A stretch of 64,000 bases of DNA from Phascolarctos cinereus (GCF_002099425.1 NW_018343955.1:16375001-16439000); one strand, 5' to 3'; numbered from the stretch's first letter, positions 10,444 to 21,736 are shown. The notes: generated by a model from the letters alone, not told the origin. Numbers and translations: made by a program.

Positions 10444-10670
10444 TGGCAGTATGGTGGAGTAGATGGAGAGCCAGCCTCAGAGGGAGCAAGGCCTTATTTG
10501 ATTTGAGGCCTGCTTCTGACACTGGGTGGCTCTGGGATCCCATCTCTCAGGGTGTCCAGGAAACTTTTTAGAACTATAAATTCCAGGACAGTTGCAAATC
10601 TAAATTGATAAGAAGGAGTTTCTTCATGGGGTAGCTCCCTACAACAATGACCATAAATTTATCTGGGCCT
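10444..10670 (+). mobile_element. tRNA-headed SINE, third tail type
   Basis: Head ggcagtatggtggagtagat, body ctgcttctgacactgggtgg and a tail aactataaattccaggacag followed by cagttgcaaatctaaattg. The tail differs from both the RTE-like and the L2-like SINE tails; the same tail recurs at 22830 and 60636. The 61-codon frame here is repeat. Confidence 0.72.
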
Positions 10671-10675
10671 AATTT

Positions 10676-10730
10676 AAAGTAAAGAAAGAAAGAAAGAAAA
10701 AGAAAGGAAGGGAAGAAGAAAGAAAAAAGG
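10676..10730. repeat. (AAAG)n microsatellite
   Basis: Interrupted AAAG/AAAGG units directly after a SINE tail. Confidence 0.92.
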
Positions 10731-11654
10731 ACCAGAACTGCTTGTTTTAGTACTCAGAAAATGACTTGGACAGATTTCCCAAAATGCCTGTGGCCCTAGA
10801 AGTCTTGCCTAGACCTCAGACAAACTACATAGTTTTCCCAAGTGACCTTGAAGTTGAACTTGAGGACATAGGTAGAGCCTTGGGGTGTTAGAGAAGCATG
10901 TTAAGAAGGGTTGATTAGCACAAGACAGCATCAGTGGGCCCATGGAAGAAGAGGAGAAGGAAATTTTGGGTCTCCCTTGGTGAGGCCTGTAGGAAATCAT
11001 TGCTAATCACAAGCATTGATCACGTAAAATTTGCCCTGTTGATTCTAATGGAGCAATAGTTTTGGGGGTAGATTGGAGCATTTGTCCACAGAGTTGGTAG
11101 CATGTGCTTTGGCTCTGTGGGGCAGGCACTCCTGCTAAAGGGTATGCATAACCAGAGGAATCTGAGAGATCCTTCAGATTGGGGCAGGGTAGAACAGAAC
11201 AAACCACCTATTATTACAGCATTTTCCCTGTGATTGACCCTGAACAGCTGAAAAGGTATGACTTCCTATGGCTGTTCTGAAATTGTTTCATAATAGCATC
11301 ATTCATACCTTTTAACCAAACCCTACTGGAAAGATGTAAGACTGCACTGTAACCGCATTGGGTCAGTCACCCGCTTATAACATTGCTCCTGTGGAAAAAA
11401 ATAACTCCTCCCAGAGCCCCTTGAATGATGTGAAGCTGGATCAGTCTGAGAGATAAGTGGTATGAAGCAAGGGATAGAAAGGAGAAGAGGGTGATGGGAA
11501 AACTCCTGACAGACAGGAAATCAGGGATCCCCTGAGGATGTTGGAGGAAAAGGTAAAATACTACTACTGTACTTGATGAACAAAGTATAGAATGACTGGA
11601 TCCAGAATATGGCTCCCTTGGGGGTCATGTTGTAGAGGTCTGCTTCTAGAGAAG
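10731..11654. other. no recognised feature
   Basis: Moderate GC with two antisense frames of about 60 codons (10809-11207) that show no motif I recognise. No repeat consensus seen. Confidence 0.4.
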
Positions 11655-11893
11655 GGAAACTAGGTGATACAGTGAATATAGTTCAGGGCCTAGCATCAGG
11701 AAAATCTAATAACTGTATGACCCTGGGCAAGACCCTTAGCCTCTCTTTACCTCCTACGTTTCTCCTATGTAGAATATGGATAATAACAGCACTTACCTCC
11801 CAAGGTTATCATGAGAATCAAATGAGTTTATAATTGTAAAGTATTTAGCACAGTGCTTGGCACATAGTAAGTACTATAGAAATGTTTTCTGTT
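11655..11893 (+). mobile_element. MIR/CORE-SINE with L2-like tail
   Basis: Sense copy: tatgaccctgggcaagaccc, atggataataacagcactta, cctcccaaggttatcatgag, then the L2-like end cagtgcttggcacatagtaa. Confidence 0.85.
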
Positions 11894-11903
11894 GTGACGA
11901 TGG

Positions 11904-11929
11904 TGATGATGATGATGATGATGATGATT
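11904..11929. repeat. (GAT)n microsatellite
   Basis: Short GAT array at the 3' tail of the preceding SINE. Confidence 0.9.
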
Positions 11930-12084
11930 ACGACTAATAATCATGTTCAGGTCACTGTGGGAGTGTATCTTTCGGTAGATTAGGGGATTTGTACATGAAA
12001 GAATTTTTTATGAAATAATGTATACCAGTCAGAGTACGTAGTGAAGGGATGAAGGTCTAACACTCTTTCCAGTGACCATTTGTC

Positions 12085-12212
12085 TCAGGAGGATGAGACT
12101 CTGTCAATGGACTTGGCCTATGGTCACACAGCTCATGGGTATTATCTGAGAGCCAAGACTTGAATCCAAATCTCCTGACTCCTAGTCTGGTGCTCTTTCT
12201 ACTATATTTCAG
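12085..12212 (-). mobile_element. MIR-type SINE
   Basis: ggtcacacagctcatgggta, cttgaatccaaatctcctga and ctggtgctctttctacta form the antisense MIR pattern. Confidence 0.72.
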
Positions 12213-12817
12213 CCCTGGATTATCTTTATAACTGAGAACTTTATCTATCAGCCAACTTCTGAGGCAATGTCATTCTCAGTTCCTCAGTAGCTGCTGGGTT
12301 TTCTGCTGAGATGCAATCCCCCTGACAGTCAAAAAGCAACCCCATAAAGGCATTTATAGCAAGTGATAAGACTGTAAGCTGGGCTCCCAAAATATGGCTA
12401 AGCATCTACATAAATACATATATATGCACTATTACCAAAAAATGTCTGAGAGGAAGAGTACAGAGTGTACTGTGGAATTGGAGAATGGATAGAGTGAGTC
12501 ATGGACATCTTGTAGGAGGAAGCCTTGGCTTTACCACTAGGCACAGTAGGCCACTGCTTAACAAGTATATTTTGAGCGGTTCTAGAAAGGCCCTTCCTTG
12601 TCTTAAAACATTGCCTTACTAACTTTATTACTTAGGGGGATTGCAACACAGCAGCAAGCCAGCCTGTTGTAATTTCAACACGCTGAAATTTCATCATTGG
12701 AAATTTATTTCTTTGAATGAAGGCTCCTGAAGGTTGTTTTTAGTCTTCGAGAGTCTCTGGTTTTCCAGAAATGAGAAGTAGATGGATTATGCACATTATA
12801 CACTGGTGAACTTGATT
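12213..12817. other. no recognised feature
   Basis: No repeat, gene or RNA signal recognised. Confidence 0.45.
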
Positions 12818-12933
12818 ATAGAACCATAAGATCCTAAAACCAGATCTGGGAGGGGTATGGGAGGCCGAGTCCAATTTCCACATTTTATAGAGAGGGAGGA
12901 TGGTGATCTCCAGCAAAATTTTAGAACATGTGA
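12818..12933 (-). mobile_element. MIR3-like SINE fragment
   Basis: gaaccataagatcctaaaac followed by acattttatagagagggagg is a weak antisense MIR3-like match. Confidence 0.55.
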
Positions 12934-13010
12934 GTCAGCCAATAAACATTTATTGAGCACCAACTATGTGTCAATCACTGTGCTAAGCACTGAAGATAAT
13001 CATACAACTT
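12934..13010 (-). mobile_element. L2 LINE 3' end fragment
   Basis: caataaacatttattgagca, ccaactatgtgtcaatcact and gtgctaagcactgaagat are the complement of the L2 3' end. Confidence 0.75.
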
Positions 13011-13047
13011 GTGAGCACTTAGAAAGGAAATCAGTGATTTCCATATT

Positions 13048-13975
13048 ATGGACTTCCTAAGAATGAATCATGACAAACTAATCACATTGTCTGAAAGGAT
13101 TAGGAGCTTAGTAGGTTAGGAGAATACCCCACATGGAGTGGAACTGGATTTCAGGCATAACTTTGATAAAGTCTTTCATGACATTCTTGTGGGCTGAATG
13201 TCTGCATAAAGAAGGTGATCTGGTGCTGACTGAACAATGATACCCACAGAGCATTAAATATTAGACTGATGTCAACAAGGAAGGAGACCTCTAGTACCAT
13301 GCCCCATCTCGTTCAGTATATTTCTTAACTTAGAAAAAGATCGAAGAGGTGAGTTTATCGAATTTAAAGATGGAAAGGTAAAGGGTGAAGGTACTTCATA
13401 TGTTCAATAACAGAATCAAAATTCAAACACTTGTAACAGTCTGGAATAACAGTTTAAAGAAAAGTAGAATGAAATTTGATAAGTATAAATTAAAGGTATT
13501 TGTTTTGGTTAAAAAAAAAACCCTTCAATCACCTCCAGCACAGTGCCTTGCACGTAGTAGTTGCTTAATAAGTTTTGAATTTAACTGTGTAGGCCGTGGA
13601 AGCTAAAACAACAACAGCAAAAAGAAGCCAAAAACTAATTTCTTCTTAGGTAGTAGTAATCAAAGACCTATGGCTAGATGAAGGGAAAGAATGATCCCAC
13701 TGCAGTCTACACTCATCAGACCTTATCTAGACTGTTATATTTGATTCTGGATACTATATTTTAAGAGGAACATTGGCAAGCTAGAATGTACTGAGAACCA
13801 AGAGACCAGGATGATGAAAGGTCTGGAAGCTATGTCATAAAAGAGCCGTTTTTTGAGGAACTAGGGATATTTAGCCTACAGTAGAGAGAGGAAGATGATT
13901 GAAGGGAATGTGATAGCTGATGGCAAACGTCTGAATGGTTGTCATATGGAAGAATCGTTTGTGTAGCTCTGAGAG
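13048..13975 (+). mobile_element. CR1/L3-type LINE remnant, RT and 3' part
   Basis: Reads through landmarks of the family: aatcatgacaaactaatcac, ttgataaagtctttcatgac (the region encoding DKVSH), caaggaaggagacctctagt, then after a 3' L2 piece gaccaggatgatgaaaggtc and tttagcctacagtagagaga. A decayed sense copy with internal deletions and no intact ORF. Confidence 0.75.
13530..13585 (+). mobile_element. L2 LINE 3' end fragment
   Basis: ccagcacagtgccttgcacg followed by tagtagttgcttaataag is an L2 terminus lying inside the CR1/L3 remnant. Confidence 0.7.
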
Positions 13976-13977
13976 GT

Positions 13978-14032
13978 CTCAAACCCATATCTTGAATGTC
14001 ACATCCAATGCTCTTTCCATTCTACCTCATTG
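13978..14032 (-). mobile_element. MIR-type SINE fragment
   Basis: tgtcacatccaatgctcttt followed by ccattctacctca matches the antisense end of a MIR-type element. Confidence 0.5.
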
Positions 14033-14515
14033 CCAGAGGCAAAATTTTCCATCTCACAAGATTATTCAAAGCTGATTCTGCTTTTGACTTGAGTTTTTGC
14101 CTGCTCTAAGAATGATCTAGCTGGGGAGTCATGGCCGGAAGCAGGCAGGAATACTAGAAGTTAGGCAATGGTGTACCTTCCCTGGAAATTTGGAGAAGAG
14201 ATTCCATTCACATTGCTGGGGTTAACATTAATCTAGATTTCTATTTCTCTTCCTTTGGGACTATATGCACTCTGAGTATCCCTACATTCTTGGACTTTTA
14301 TGGGGGAAAGGTAGTGGGAACAAAAGTAACAAATTTAAGAAAAAAATTTCTTTTGAATTTAGAATATAAATATAAATAAGGAAAACACTCTCACAAGGAT
14401 CTGCCATCTGTATGAAGGGACAATGTTGCAATTCAGCTTAGAAGGGAAACATTCTAATTTCCACAGTCCAGGAATAGATATCTTTTAGTGGTATTGTACC
14501 TTGGTGCTCCTGTAT
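14033..14515. other. no recognised feature
   Basis: Nothing recognised. Confidence 0.45.
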
Positions 14516-14518
14516 TTA

Positions 14519-14731
14519 GGGCAACTAGGTATCTCAGTAAATAGAGTATCAGGCCTGAAGTCAGACTCATCTTCCTGAGTTCAAATCGTGCCTCAGACAC
14601 TTACTAGCTCTGTGACCCCTGAGCAAGTCACTTAACCCTCTTTGCCTCAGTTTCCTCAGGAAGTGGGAAACCATTTCAGTATCTTTGCCAAGAAAACTCC
14701 AAATGAGATCATGAAGAATTGGGCACATCAA
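14519..14731 (+). mobile_element. tRNA-headed SINE with RTE (BovB-like) tail
   Basis: gggcaactaggtatctcag, cacttactagctctgtgacc, gcctcagtttcctcaggaag, then tatctttgccaagaaaactc and atgagatcatgaagaattgg. A short deletion lies between body and tail. Confidence 0.88.
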
Positions 14732-14735
14732 GGTC

Positions 14736-15469
14736 CTGTATCTCTAAGTTCTTTGGAAGAGTTAAGTTGGAAGGCAGTGAGAGGGAAGAGAAAATTGAAT
14801 GCTAGAACCTGGAAGCAACTTAAATTTCTGAGTAGTGTCTTTCTCAAGGATTGCTGTGATTGAACTTTAAGGTAAATACTGTACTTTTCTCACCTTGTTT
14901 CTGCTCCTGTTATTTTTATGAGAAATAGGAGGACAAGCGCATTCAGAGGGATATCAACTTCACATTCCACTGAACTATGGCCCTATACATGCAATCTCTT
15001 GACTTCCTTTGGGCATCCATGTGACTGCACTGTCAGCTAGCTAGTTTTCCTGGATCTCATTTAGTTATTTCCTCTTTCCTACAAAGAAAAATTGCTCTGT
15101 TATCACTTCCAAACCCTATATTTATGCTCTCCTTTTTTTTCATACACAGCACATGTATCTTTAAGTGGGTGCCTCTTCCTTTTTTATTGTTTGCTTGGAA
15201 AATATTTGTTTTAAAGCAATATGTTAGGATGTAACTGATATTTCTCATGTAGTGTAAAAAAATCTGTGAATGCAGGGATTTAGAAAAGTAATAATAAAAC
15301 TCTGTGGAGACTCAATTCTAGTTAAACAAGTAAGCATTTATTAATATTGGATTAACAAAGAATGAGTGAAAAAAACATTCCAGATAGGTCCCAATCAGTC
15401 AAGAGTGGGTCATTAGGAACCTTACATATCAGTCAGTTGCTACCAATTACCTTACATTCTAGAGGATGA
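14736..15469. other. no recognised feature
   Basis: AT-rich, no repeat consensus. The 63-codon antisense frame at 15057-15248 has no motif. Confidence 0.45.
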
Positions 15470-15692
15470 GAAGCAGAGTGAAATAGTGGATATAACTCTG
15501 AACCTGGAATTAGGAAGACTTGGGTTCAGATACTCACTAGTTGAGTGTTGTATATCCCTGGGCAATCCACTTAATCTGAGCCTCAGTGTCCTCATCTGAA
15601 AAGTGGGGATAATGTAGAGTATGCTTTCTAGGATTTTTGTGAGGATCAAATGAGATACTGTATGTAAATCTCTTTGCCAATATTTTAAAACC
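15470..15692 (+). mobile_element. MIR/CORE-SINE with L2-like tail
   Basis: ggaagacttgggttcagata, ccctgggcaatccacttaat, gcctcagtgtcctcatctga and tttttgtgaggatcaaatga give a sense copy lacking the last few bases. Confidence 0.8.
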
Positions 15693-15697
15693 TCATG

Positions 15698-15948
15698 GTT
15701 TTTGTTGCTTAGTTGTTTCAGTTGTGTCTGACTCATTGTGAGTGACCCCATGTGGGATTTTCTCGGCAAAGATATTAGGGTGGTTTACCATTTCCTTTTC
15801 CAGTTCATTTTGTAGATAGGGAACTGAAGCAAACAGGGTTAAGTGACTTGCCCAGAGTCACACAGATAGTAAGTGAGGCTGGATTTGAACTCAGGTCTTC
15901 CTAATTCCAGGTCCTGATGCTCTATTCATTATGCCACCTAGCTGCCTT
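15698..15948 (-). mobile_element. tRNA-headed SINE with RTE (BovB-like) tail
   Basis: Full complement copy (tgaccccatgtgggattttc, ggtttaccatttccttttcc, gcccagagtcacacagatag, tgccacctagctgcc). With the sense SINE before it, it forms an inverted SINE pair. Confidence 0.9.
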
Positions 15949-15954
15949 TTAAAT

Positions 15955-16042
15955 TTCCACATGACAGCCCTTTAAATACTTGGAGAGAATTATTATATCT
16001 CCCTAAGTCGTCTCTGCTCTAAGCTGAACATACCCAGTTACT
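15955..16042 (-). mobile_element. CR1/L3-type LINE fragment
   Basis: gacagccctttaaatacttg followed by ctgctctaagctgaacatac is the complement of the CR1/L3 stretch near its 3' end. Confidence 0.7.
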
Positions 16043-16046
16043 TCAA

Positions 16047-16266
16047 TAGTAAGAATAATAGTTGGCATTTATGAAACACTTTAAGCTTTGCAAAGCATAT
16101 ATATTATCTCATTTGATCCTCACAACCCTGTGAGGTGAGTGCTATTATTATCATGCATTTTATAAATGAGGACACTGAAGTGCCCAGGGTCACAGAGCAA
16201 GTAAGTGTGTCTGAGCCTGGATTTGAACTCAATTATTCCTGGGTCCAGGCCCAGTATTCTTTGCAC
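16047..16266 (-). mobile_element. MIR/CORE-SINE with L2-like tail
   Basis: ttggcatttatgaaacactt, ttatctcatttgatcctcac, cctgtgaggtgagtgctatt and gcctggatttgaactcaatt form an antisense copy. Confidence 0.85.
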
Positions 16267-16268
16267 TG

Positions 16269-16506
16269 TTTTGTTGTTTAGTCATGTCTGATTTTGTGTT
16301 ACGCCATTTGGGGGGTTTTCTTGGTTATGATGCTGGAGTAGTTTGCCCATTTCCTTTGCCAGCACATTTTACAGATGAGGCAATGGAGGCAAACAGGGTT
16401 GAGTGACTTACCCAGGGTTACACAGCTAATAAGTGTCTGAGGCTGGATTTGAACTCAGGACTTCCTTACTCCTGGTCTGGCACTCCATCTGCATCCACTT
16501 GCCCTA
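16269..16506 (-). mobile_element. tRNA-headed SINE with RTE (BovB-like) tail
   Basis: Complement copy (gtttagtcatgtctgatttt, ttacagatgaggcaatggag, ggttacacagctaataagtg, ggatttgaactcaggacttc) placed directly after another antisense SINE. Confidence 0.9.
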
Positions 16507-16769
16507 AAAACCCTATATAAGTGGGTAATGATACCATTATTTTATATTTGAAACACAAATTTATATATTGCCTTTTGTCTGGGGAGCTTTGGGCATTTCC
16601 TACACAATTTCTGTTAAATTCCTTGAATTTCTACAAGGTGAGGAGGGTTGGGGTCAAAAATACATGCTCAGTTTTTACCAGTCAGTGAGTCATAGGGACA
16701 TAACCACAATGGGGCATTGAGGTTGTTACTTTGGCTTTTGATGATATGTTTTAGGCACAGTGCAAACAG

Positions 16770-16965
16770 AATTGTATGCTGGAAGGAGCATTGCATTTGG
16801 AGTCAAGACTTGGGTTCAAATCCTGCCTCAACTACTTACTACTTATGTGACTTTGTGAAAACACTTAATGTTTCTGCGCCTCAGTTTCCAAATCCCCTAA
16901 ATGAAGGGTTAGGACTGGATGGCATATAAACTCTTTGTCAGTTCTAAATCTACGATCTTGTGATT
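16770..16965 (+). mobile_element. MIR3-like SINE
   Basis: ggaaggagcattgcatttgg, ttgggttcaaatcctgcctc, cctcagtttccaaatcccct and the end ttctaaatctacgatcttgt. Confidence 0.8.
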
Positions 16966-17131
16966 TATCTGAAGCCGTGACCTTCGTATGTAGGTGAAGA
17001 GCTTGAAGGAAAACTAAAACTTCGTTCCAGTTCAGCAGACTGCTTACAAACTGTTTCAGAGCTTTCCAAAGCTGTTGCAGTTAAGATTTAGAGGGTGTGG
17101 CTTATTTCTACAGAAATGGGTTGTGAAAAGG

Positions 17132-17379
17132 GAATAAACATTTATGTAGCTCCTACTATGTGTCAGGTACTATGGTAAGTGCTTTTACAAATATATCTCT
17201 TTTGATTCTCACAACAACTCTGATAGGCAGGTGATGTTATTATTTCCAGTTAAGGAAACTGAGGCAAACCGAGATTAAGTGACTTGCCCAGGCTCACACT
17301 GCTACTAAGTGTCTGAGGATAGATTTGAACTCAGATCTTCCTGACTCCAGGCCCAGCTTTCTATCCACTGAGCCACCTG
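17132..17379 (-). mobile_element. MIR/CORE-SINE with L2-like tail
   Basis: ataaacatttatgtagctcc, tactatgtgtcaggtactat, gaggcaaaccgagattaagt and ttctatccactgagccacct form a near-complete antisense copy. Confidence 0.88.
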
Positions 17380-17618
17380 TGATATAATGGATATTATTTA
17401 CACTAGAGTTGAAGCCAGGAAAACTGAGTTCGAATCTTGCCTTTGAAACTTCCTAGCTATGTGACAGCTTAATTTTTTCTTAAAAAACAGAAATAATCAA
17501 GCCATCAACCCTCCTAATGGTGAGTTCAGAATAGATAATTGTTAGCTTTACAAACCTTAAAATGCTGTTTGTAAAAACTGAAGTACTAGGTCAGCTAGTA
17601 TTATTAGTAGTATTATTG
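17380..17618 (+). mobile_element. MIR/CORE-SINE, decayed
   Basis: tgatataatggatattattt, gccaggaaaactgagttcg, cttcctagctatgtgacag and the tail tagctttacaaaccttaaaa form a sense copy in poor condition. Confidence 0.65.
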
Positions 17619-17828
17619 GAGTCAGGAAGACTTGAATTCAAATTGGGCCTCAAATACTTACTAGCTGTGTGACTTTGGGCATGTCACTTGCCTGTTTGCC
17701 TTAGTTTCCTCATCTGTAAAATGAGCTGGAGAAGGAAATAGCAAACCACTCCAGTATCTTTGTCAAGAAAACCCTAAATGGGATCAGGAAGAGTTGGACA
17801 TGACTGCAAACTACTGAATAATAACAAC
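17619..17828 (+). mobile_element. tRNA-headed SINE with RTE (BovB-like) tail, head-truncated
   Basis: Begins at ggagtcaggaagacttgaat, so the tRNA-like head is missing or merged with the previous element. It continues through ctgtaaaatgagctggagaa, gaaaaccctaaatgggatca and ends aataacaac. Confidence 0.87.
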
Positions 17829-17831
17829 AGA

Positions 17832-18002
17832 AGGATTTAGAGCTGATATACCCTGAAGAGCATCTAGTTCAAGATCCTTATTTCATTGGTGAGGAAACTG
17901 AGTCCCAGAGAAATTGCAACCTGCCCAAAGTCACCCAGACACTAAGACTTAAAAGGCATAATTCAAATCCAGGCTCTCTGACTTCAGAGTTCTTGTTACT
18001 GG
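17832..18002 (-). mobile_element. MIR3-like SINE
   Basis: gaagagcatctagttcaaga, ggtgaggaaactgagtccca, ctgcccaaagtcacccagac and ccaggctctctgacttcaga. Confidence 0.78.
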
Positions 18003-18451
18003 TGCACATTGCATGCCAGCTCAAATGGAGAAACATCGCCTGAGTTTGTACACATTTTACATTGCTAGCAGCATGCTGGCTCTTAAAATATGAAGACAAT
18101 GTGTGCTGTTTTTCAGAAGGCCTTCCTGGTTTGAGGAAATTCTGCTTGATTTTTTTTTCCTAATGTCTCCCCCTGCTGCTCCCAGAGGGAAGGCTCACTG
18201 TGCCTGGTGCCTCTTGCTTTAAACTTTTCAGGGATTCCATGATAACATGGCTGGAAAACATTATCCTGAACTGAACCATAGCCAGGAAAGTCTCAGGGGG
18301 GAAATTCTTTTCTGACATAGAATTAAACCTGGCTTCAACATCCCTTAGGAAAAAAAAGAGAGAAGAAAAAAAACTCACTGTTAAAATTTCTTGGATTGTG
18401 ATTTTATCCATTAAAAACAACAGCAAAAAAAAAAAAACCCAAATCCAAAAC
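18003..18451. other. no recognised feature
   Basis: No repeat consensus. The antisense 88-codon frame at 18160-18426 shows no motif. Confidence 0.45.
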
Positions 18452-18500
18452 CATCATCATCATCACATCACCACCACCACCACCACCGCCATCATCATCT
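18452..18500. repeat. (CAT)n/(CAC)n microsatellite
   Basis: Two adjoining trinucleotide arrays: cat units, then cac units, then cat again. Confidence 0.93.
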
Positions 18501-19057
18501 TAAATTTTATAACAAAACCTGTCATCTGCTAAGTCAATCCAAGCCTCCCCAACCCAGCTGCAAGGGCTGGCTTCAACCCACCCCACCCCCAAAATGAAAA
18601 CATACCCTTCTACTTACCTGGTGTGGGGAAAATTCGATGTTTCTTTTTCTTTTTTCCTTATGGAGCATCTTAGTGCCTCTGCCAGAAGGCACTAACGTTC
18701 TGCACAAATGCAGACATAGATCCCTCCCTTAGCATATTTTCCCCTAAAGGAGCCTGACCTATGAATGGAACTAGCAGGCATCTCAAGGGACTCTTCCTCC
18801 AGGTTATAGAGGTTTGTTCTCTACTAGGCCCCATGACATAAAGAAAGGGAGCCACTTTCTTCTCCCCCATCTTTTCTTAGATGTAGGAATTACAAAGTGT
18901 GGAACCCTGCATGCAACATCAGAAATTTGGGAAATGTTAGCTTGCTCTAATAAACTGTTTTTCCCTCCTCTGTTTTTTTATTTTAACAATGGGTGGCTCA
19001 ACAAACATAGTGATGTAAAAACAAAAGATATCGATAAAAATTTATTTAAGGAAAAAA
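18501..19057. other. no recognised feature
   Basis: Includes a C-rich stretch at 18540-18600. No repeat or exon signal that I can support. Confidence 0.45.
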
Positions 19058-19205
19058 ATGCCAGGCTTAAAGTCAGGGAATCCAGACTTGAATTTTATCT
19101 AACCCTAGGCATTAAAAAAATCACTTTACTACTCCAGGTCTCAATTTCTTCAGCTGTAAAATGAGGGCATTGGGATCTTTAAATCCTCACTCTAGTTTCT
19201 ATAAT
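19058..19205 (+). mobile_element. MIR3-like SINE
   Basis: ccaggcttaaagtcagggaa, tttcttcagctgtaaaatga and atcctcactctagtttctat form a sense, diverged copy. Confidence 0.65.
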
Positions 19206-19427
19206 CTGCTTATGTATTTTAATGAGTAGCAAATGGCTTCTGGGTTCAGGAGTGAATAGCTTGAGGCAAAGTATTTTCTTCTCCAATTGGATACTGCATG
19301 TAGCTGGTTAGAGTAGAGAATTCTGAGAAGCAGGCTGAGGGAGACTTTTGCCTCCTTTGTGTCTAGAACAGCAAATATAGTGAAGCTTTTTTTATCTGTC
19401 TTGGTAGCCCTGCTGGGAAGGTACAAA

Positions 19428-19602
19428 TTCATAGATTATAGATTTAAAGCTGGAAAAGGCATTAGAGGCTATCTGGTCCAACATCCTTATTTAACAGATG
19501 AGAAAACTGAGCCCCAAAGAGAAGTAACGTGCCCAAGACCACATGGGTAGAAGTGGCAAAGCTAGGATTTGAATCCAATTTGCAATCTTTCCATTTGCCC
19601 AC
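19428..19602 (-). mobile_element. MIR3-like SINE
   Basis: catagattatagatttaaag, gcattagaggctatctggtc, aacagatgagaaaactgagc and ggatttgaatccaatttgc. Confidence 0.83.
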
Positions 19603-19611
19603 TCTGAAGAT

Positions 19612-19850
19612 ACGCAGCTAGGTGGTATAGTGGATAGAGTGCTGAGCCTGGAGTCAGGAAGACACATCTTCATGAGTTCAAATCTGACCTCAGAAACTAA
19701 TTAACTATGTGATCTTGGGCAAGCCACTTAACCTTGTTTGCCTCAGTTTCTTCATCTGTAAAATGAACTGGAGAAGGAAATGGCAAACCATTTCTTTGCC
19801 AAGAAAACTCCAAATGAGATCATGGAGAATCAGATACGACCGAACAACAC
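19612..19850 (+). mobile_element. tRNA-headed SINE with RTE (BovB-like) tail
   Basis: cgcagctaggtggtatagtg, ggagtcaggaagacacatct, cctcagtttcttcatctgta, ctggagaaggaaatggcaaa and ccaaatgagatcatggagaa: essentially full length. Confidence 0.92.
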
Positions 19851-21402
19851 ATTCAGAAGACGTGTTTCTAGAATCATTGAGCAAAACCAAATGAATAGAT
19901 GAAAAAAGTACCTTCTTGTACTCATACCTTGGTGACCTTGATGCTTCAAGAGGTAGAATTAGGCATTTTCAAAAAAAAAAAAAAAAAGAAAGTCCAGGGA
20001 TTTATTCTCACCCATTTCTGTAGCACCACTTCCCTTTCTGTTGGTGACTCAATGGCTGCGACCCTCACCGAACAAGGAATAGTCAACATTCAGGTCAAGT
20101 GTTGTTGGCAGCATGGGGACTGAGAAATAGGTGGGCTAAAAGCACTAACCAGTTTTCTGTTAGATTCTGACTCTCCTAAGCCTGTGCACACTGCCATTGA
20201 ATGCTATTGAATTCTCTAGAGTGAGGAATTTAATGCTTTCTCACTTGTATGATCAGATTGATAGCACTTTGAAAAATCACTACATATTAGAAACTGTCAT
20301 GTGCCCTGTTATTTAAGGTGATTACTAATGACCAAATTTTTGCCCAATTGCTTTGGAAGAAGAGTAAAGTCAGAAATGCCTTTCCCACAGTGGAGCAATG
20401 CGGTTGTCATGTAACTTCCCTCCTGTATTTGTGAATATATTCCCTGTGTGTTTCATGGGACTAGTTTTCTTGTTTGCTGAACTACCTAAGGCTGGATCAT
20501 TAAAGACCCTGGCTACCTTAGAGCATATCAGAGTTAGAAGGCAGAGAACCTGGACCATCAGATGATATAGAACACTACCAAAGTTCCCTTCCATTCACCA
20601 GGATTTACTTTTTCCAGGTCCGTCTCCCTGAGGCCCTGCTCTCTGAAAGCTAATTTGATAAACAGTTCCTGCCTATGTATTAGGGGTTACTAATGGGTTT
20701 CCTATTCTTTTAGTTCTATGAATTTTAACCTGGACCTTATGAGATAATTATCTTCACCCAAAGAACTGATTCTAGTGGTATGGCCAGAATTTCACACTGA
20801 TTCTAGCCACGGGGGAGATTTTAGACAGAATAGCCTAGAAGGTCTCCTCTGAAATCAGACCAGGTGTGGGACATCCTAGCTCATTTTTGGGTAGGACTGG
20901 ACTTAACCAGTATTCACTGAGCCATGCTGCTATTTCTTTGTTAAGTTATCTGGGTGTGATTGAGTGCTTTCTCATGAAATCTGATTGTGTCTAGGAACCT
21001 GGTTTATTTGTTTCTCTAAAGACATGAACTTTTGAAATTGAATTCTCTTGAATAAACTCAAAAAAGCATGACCCTAATTTTTGGATTTACATTTTTAAAA
21101 AAAGGTTTATTCTGCAGAAGAGACAATGTTTATGTCATTTTCATGCCGTCTCTATAATCCCAAGCATTAGATGTTCTGAGACTTTGAGTGACCTCCCTTG
21201 TTTGCCTTTGTGTGCACAGGGTACTGAGCCAGTCATGATAATGGTTGATATTCCCACCAGGACAGCCAAAATACTCTCATACTTTCCTAGCTACTGTTTC
21301 CTTAAGAAGGAATTATGAGGGGGAACTCCATGACTCTATGCTACCTGGAAAATACTGAGGTAAACAGATTTTACTCTGCTACCCTTAAAGGAAAGGTCGT
21401 AG
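19851..21402. other. no recognised feature; one A-run
   Basis: A 17-base A-run lies near 19971-19987. Otherwise 1.5 kb with no repeat family, RNA gene or convincing open frame; one of the longer unassigned stretches. Confidence 0.45.
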
Positions 21403-21425
21403 TTCTTCTTCTTCTTCTTTTTTTA
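21403..21425. repeat. (TTC)n microsatellite
   Basis: Short TTC array ending in a T-run, which is the complement of the A-tail of the antisense SINE that follows. Confidence 0.85.
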
Positions 21426-21564
21426 GTATGAGGCAATTGGGGTTAAATGACTGGCCCAGAGTAACACAGCTAGTAAGTATTATGTGTCTGAGACTGGATT
21501 TGAACTCAAGTCCTCCTGACTCCAGGGCCAGTGCTCTATCCATTGCACCACCTAGTTGCCCCTA
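21426..21564 (-). mobile_element. tRNA-headed SINE, short form
   Basis: gaggcaattggggttaaatg, gtaacacagctagtaagtat, actggatttgaactcaagtc and cattgcaccacctagttgcc. Same short form as at 506-649. Confidence 0.9.
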
Positions 21565-21640
21565 AGGTCATCGTTCTTGAAAAAAATCTTCATGCATGCT
21601 CATATTTCACAGTAAAGTATTTAAAAGTAGTTCATCTGGA

Positions 21641-21736
21641 GTTGGAGAGTAGTTAAACAAATTGTGGTATGTAAGTGTAATGGGATATTACTACTCTCAG
21701 AAATGATGGCTATGATGAATACAGAGGAACAATCAA

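Noticed and set aside
15470-18002. CRISPR-like array, from the regularly recurring cacagctagtaagtg motif
   Set aside because: The recurrence is the shared CORE region of SINEs, with irregular spacing and both orientations; the host is a mammal.
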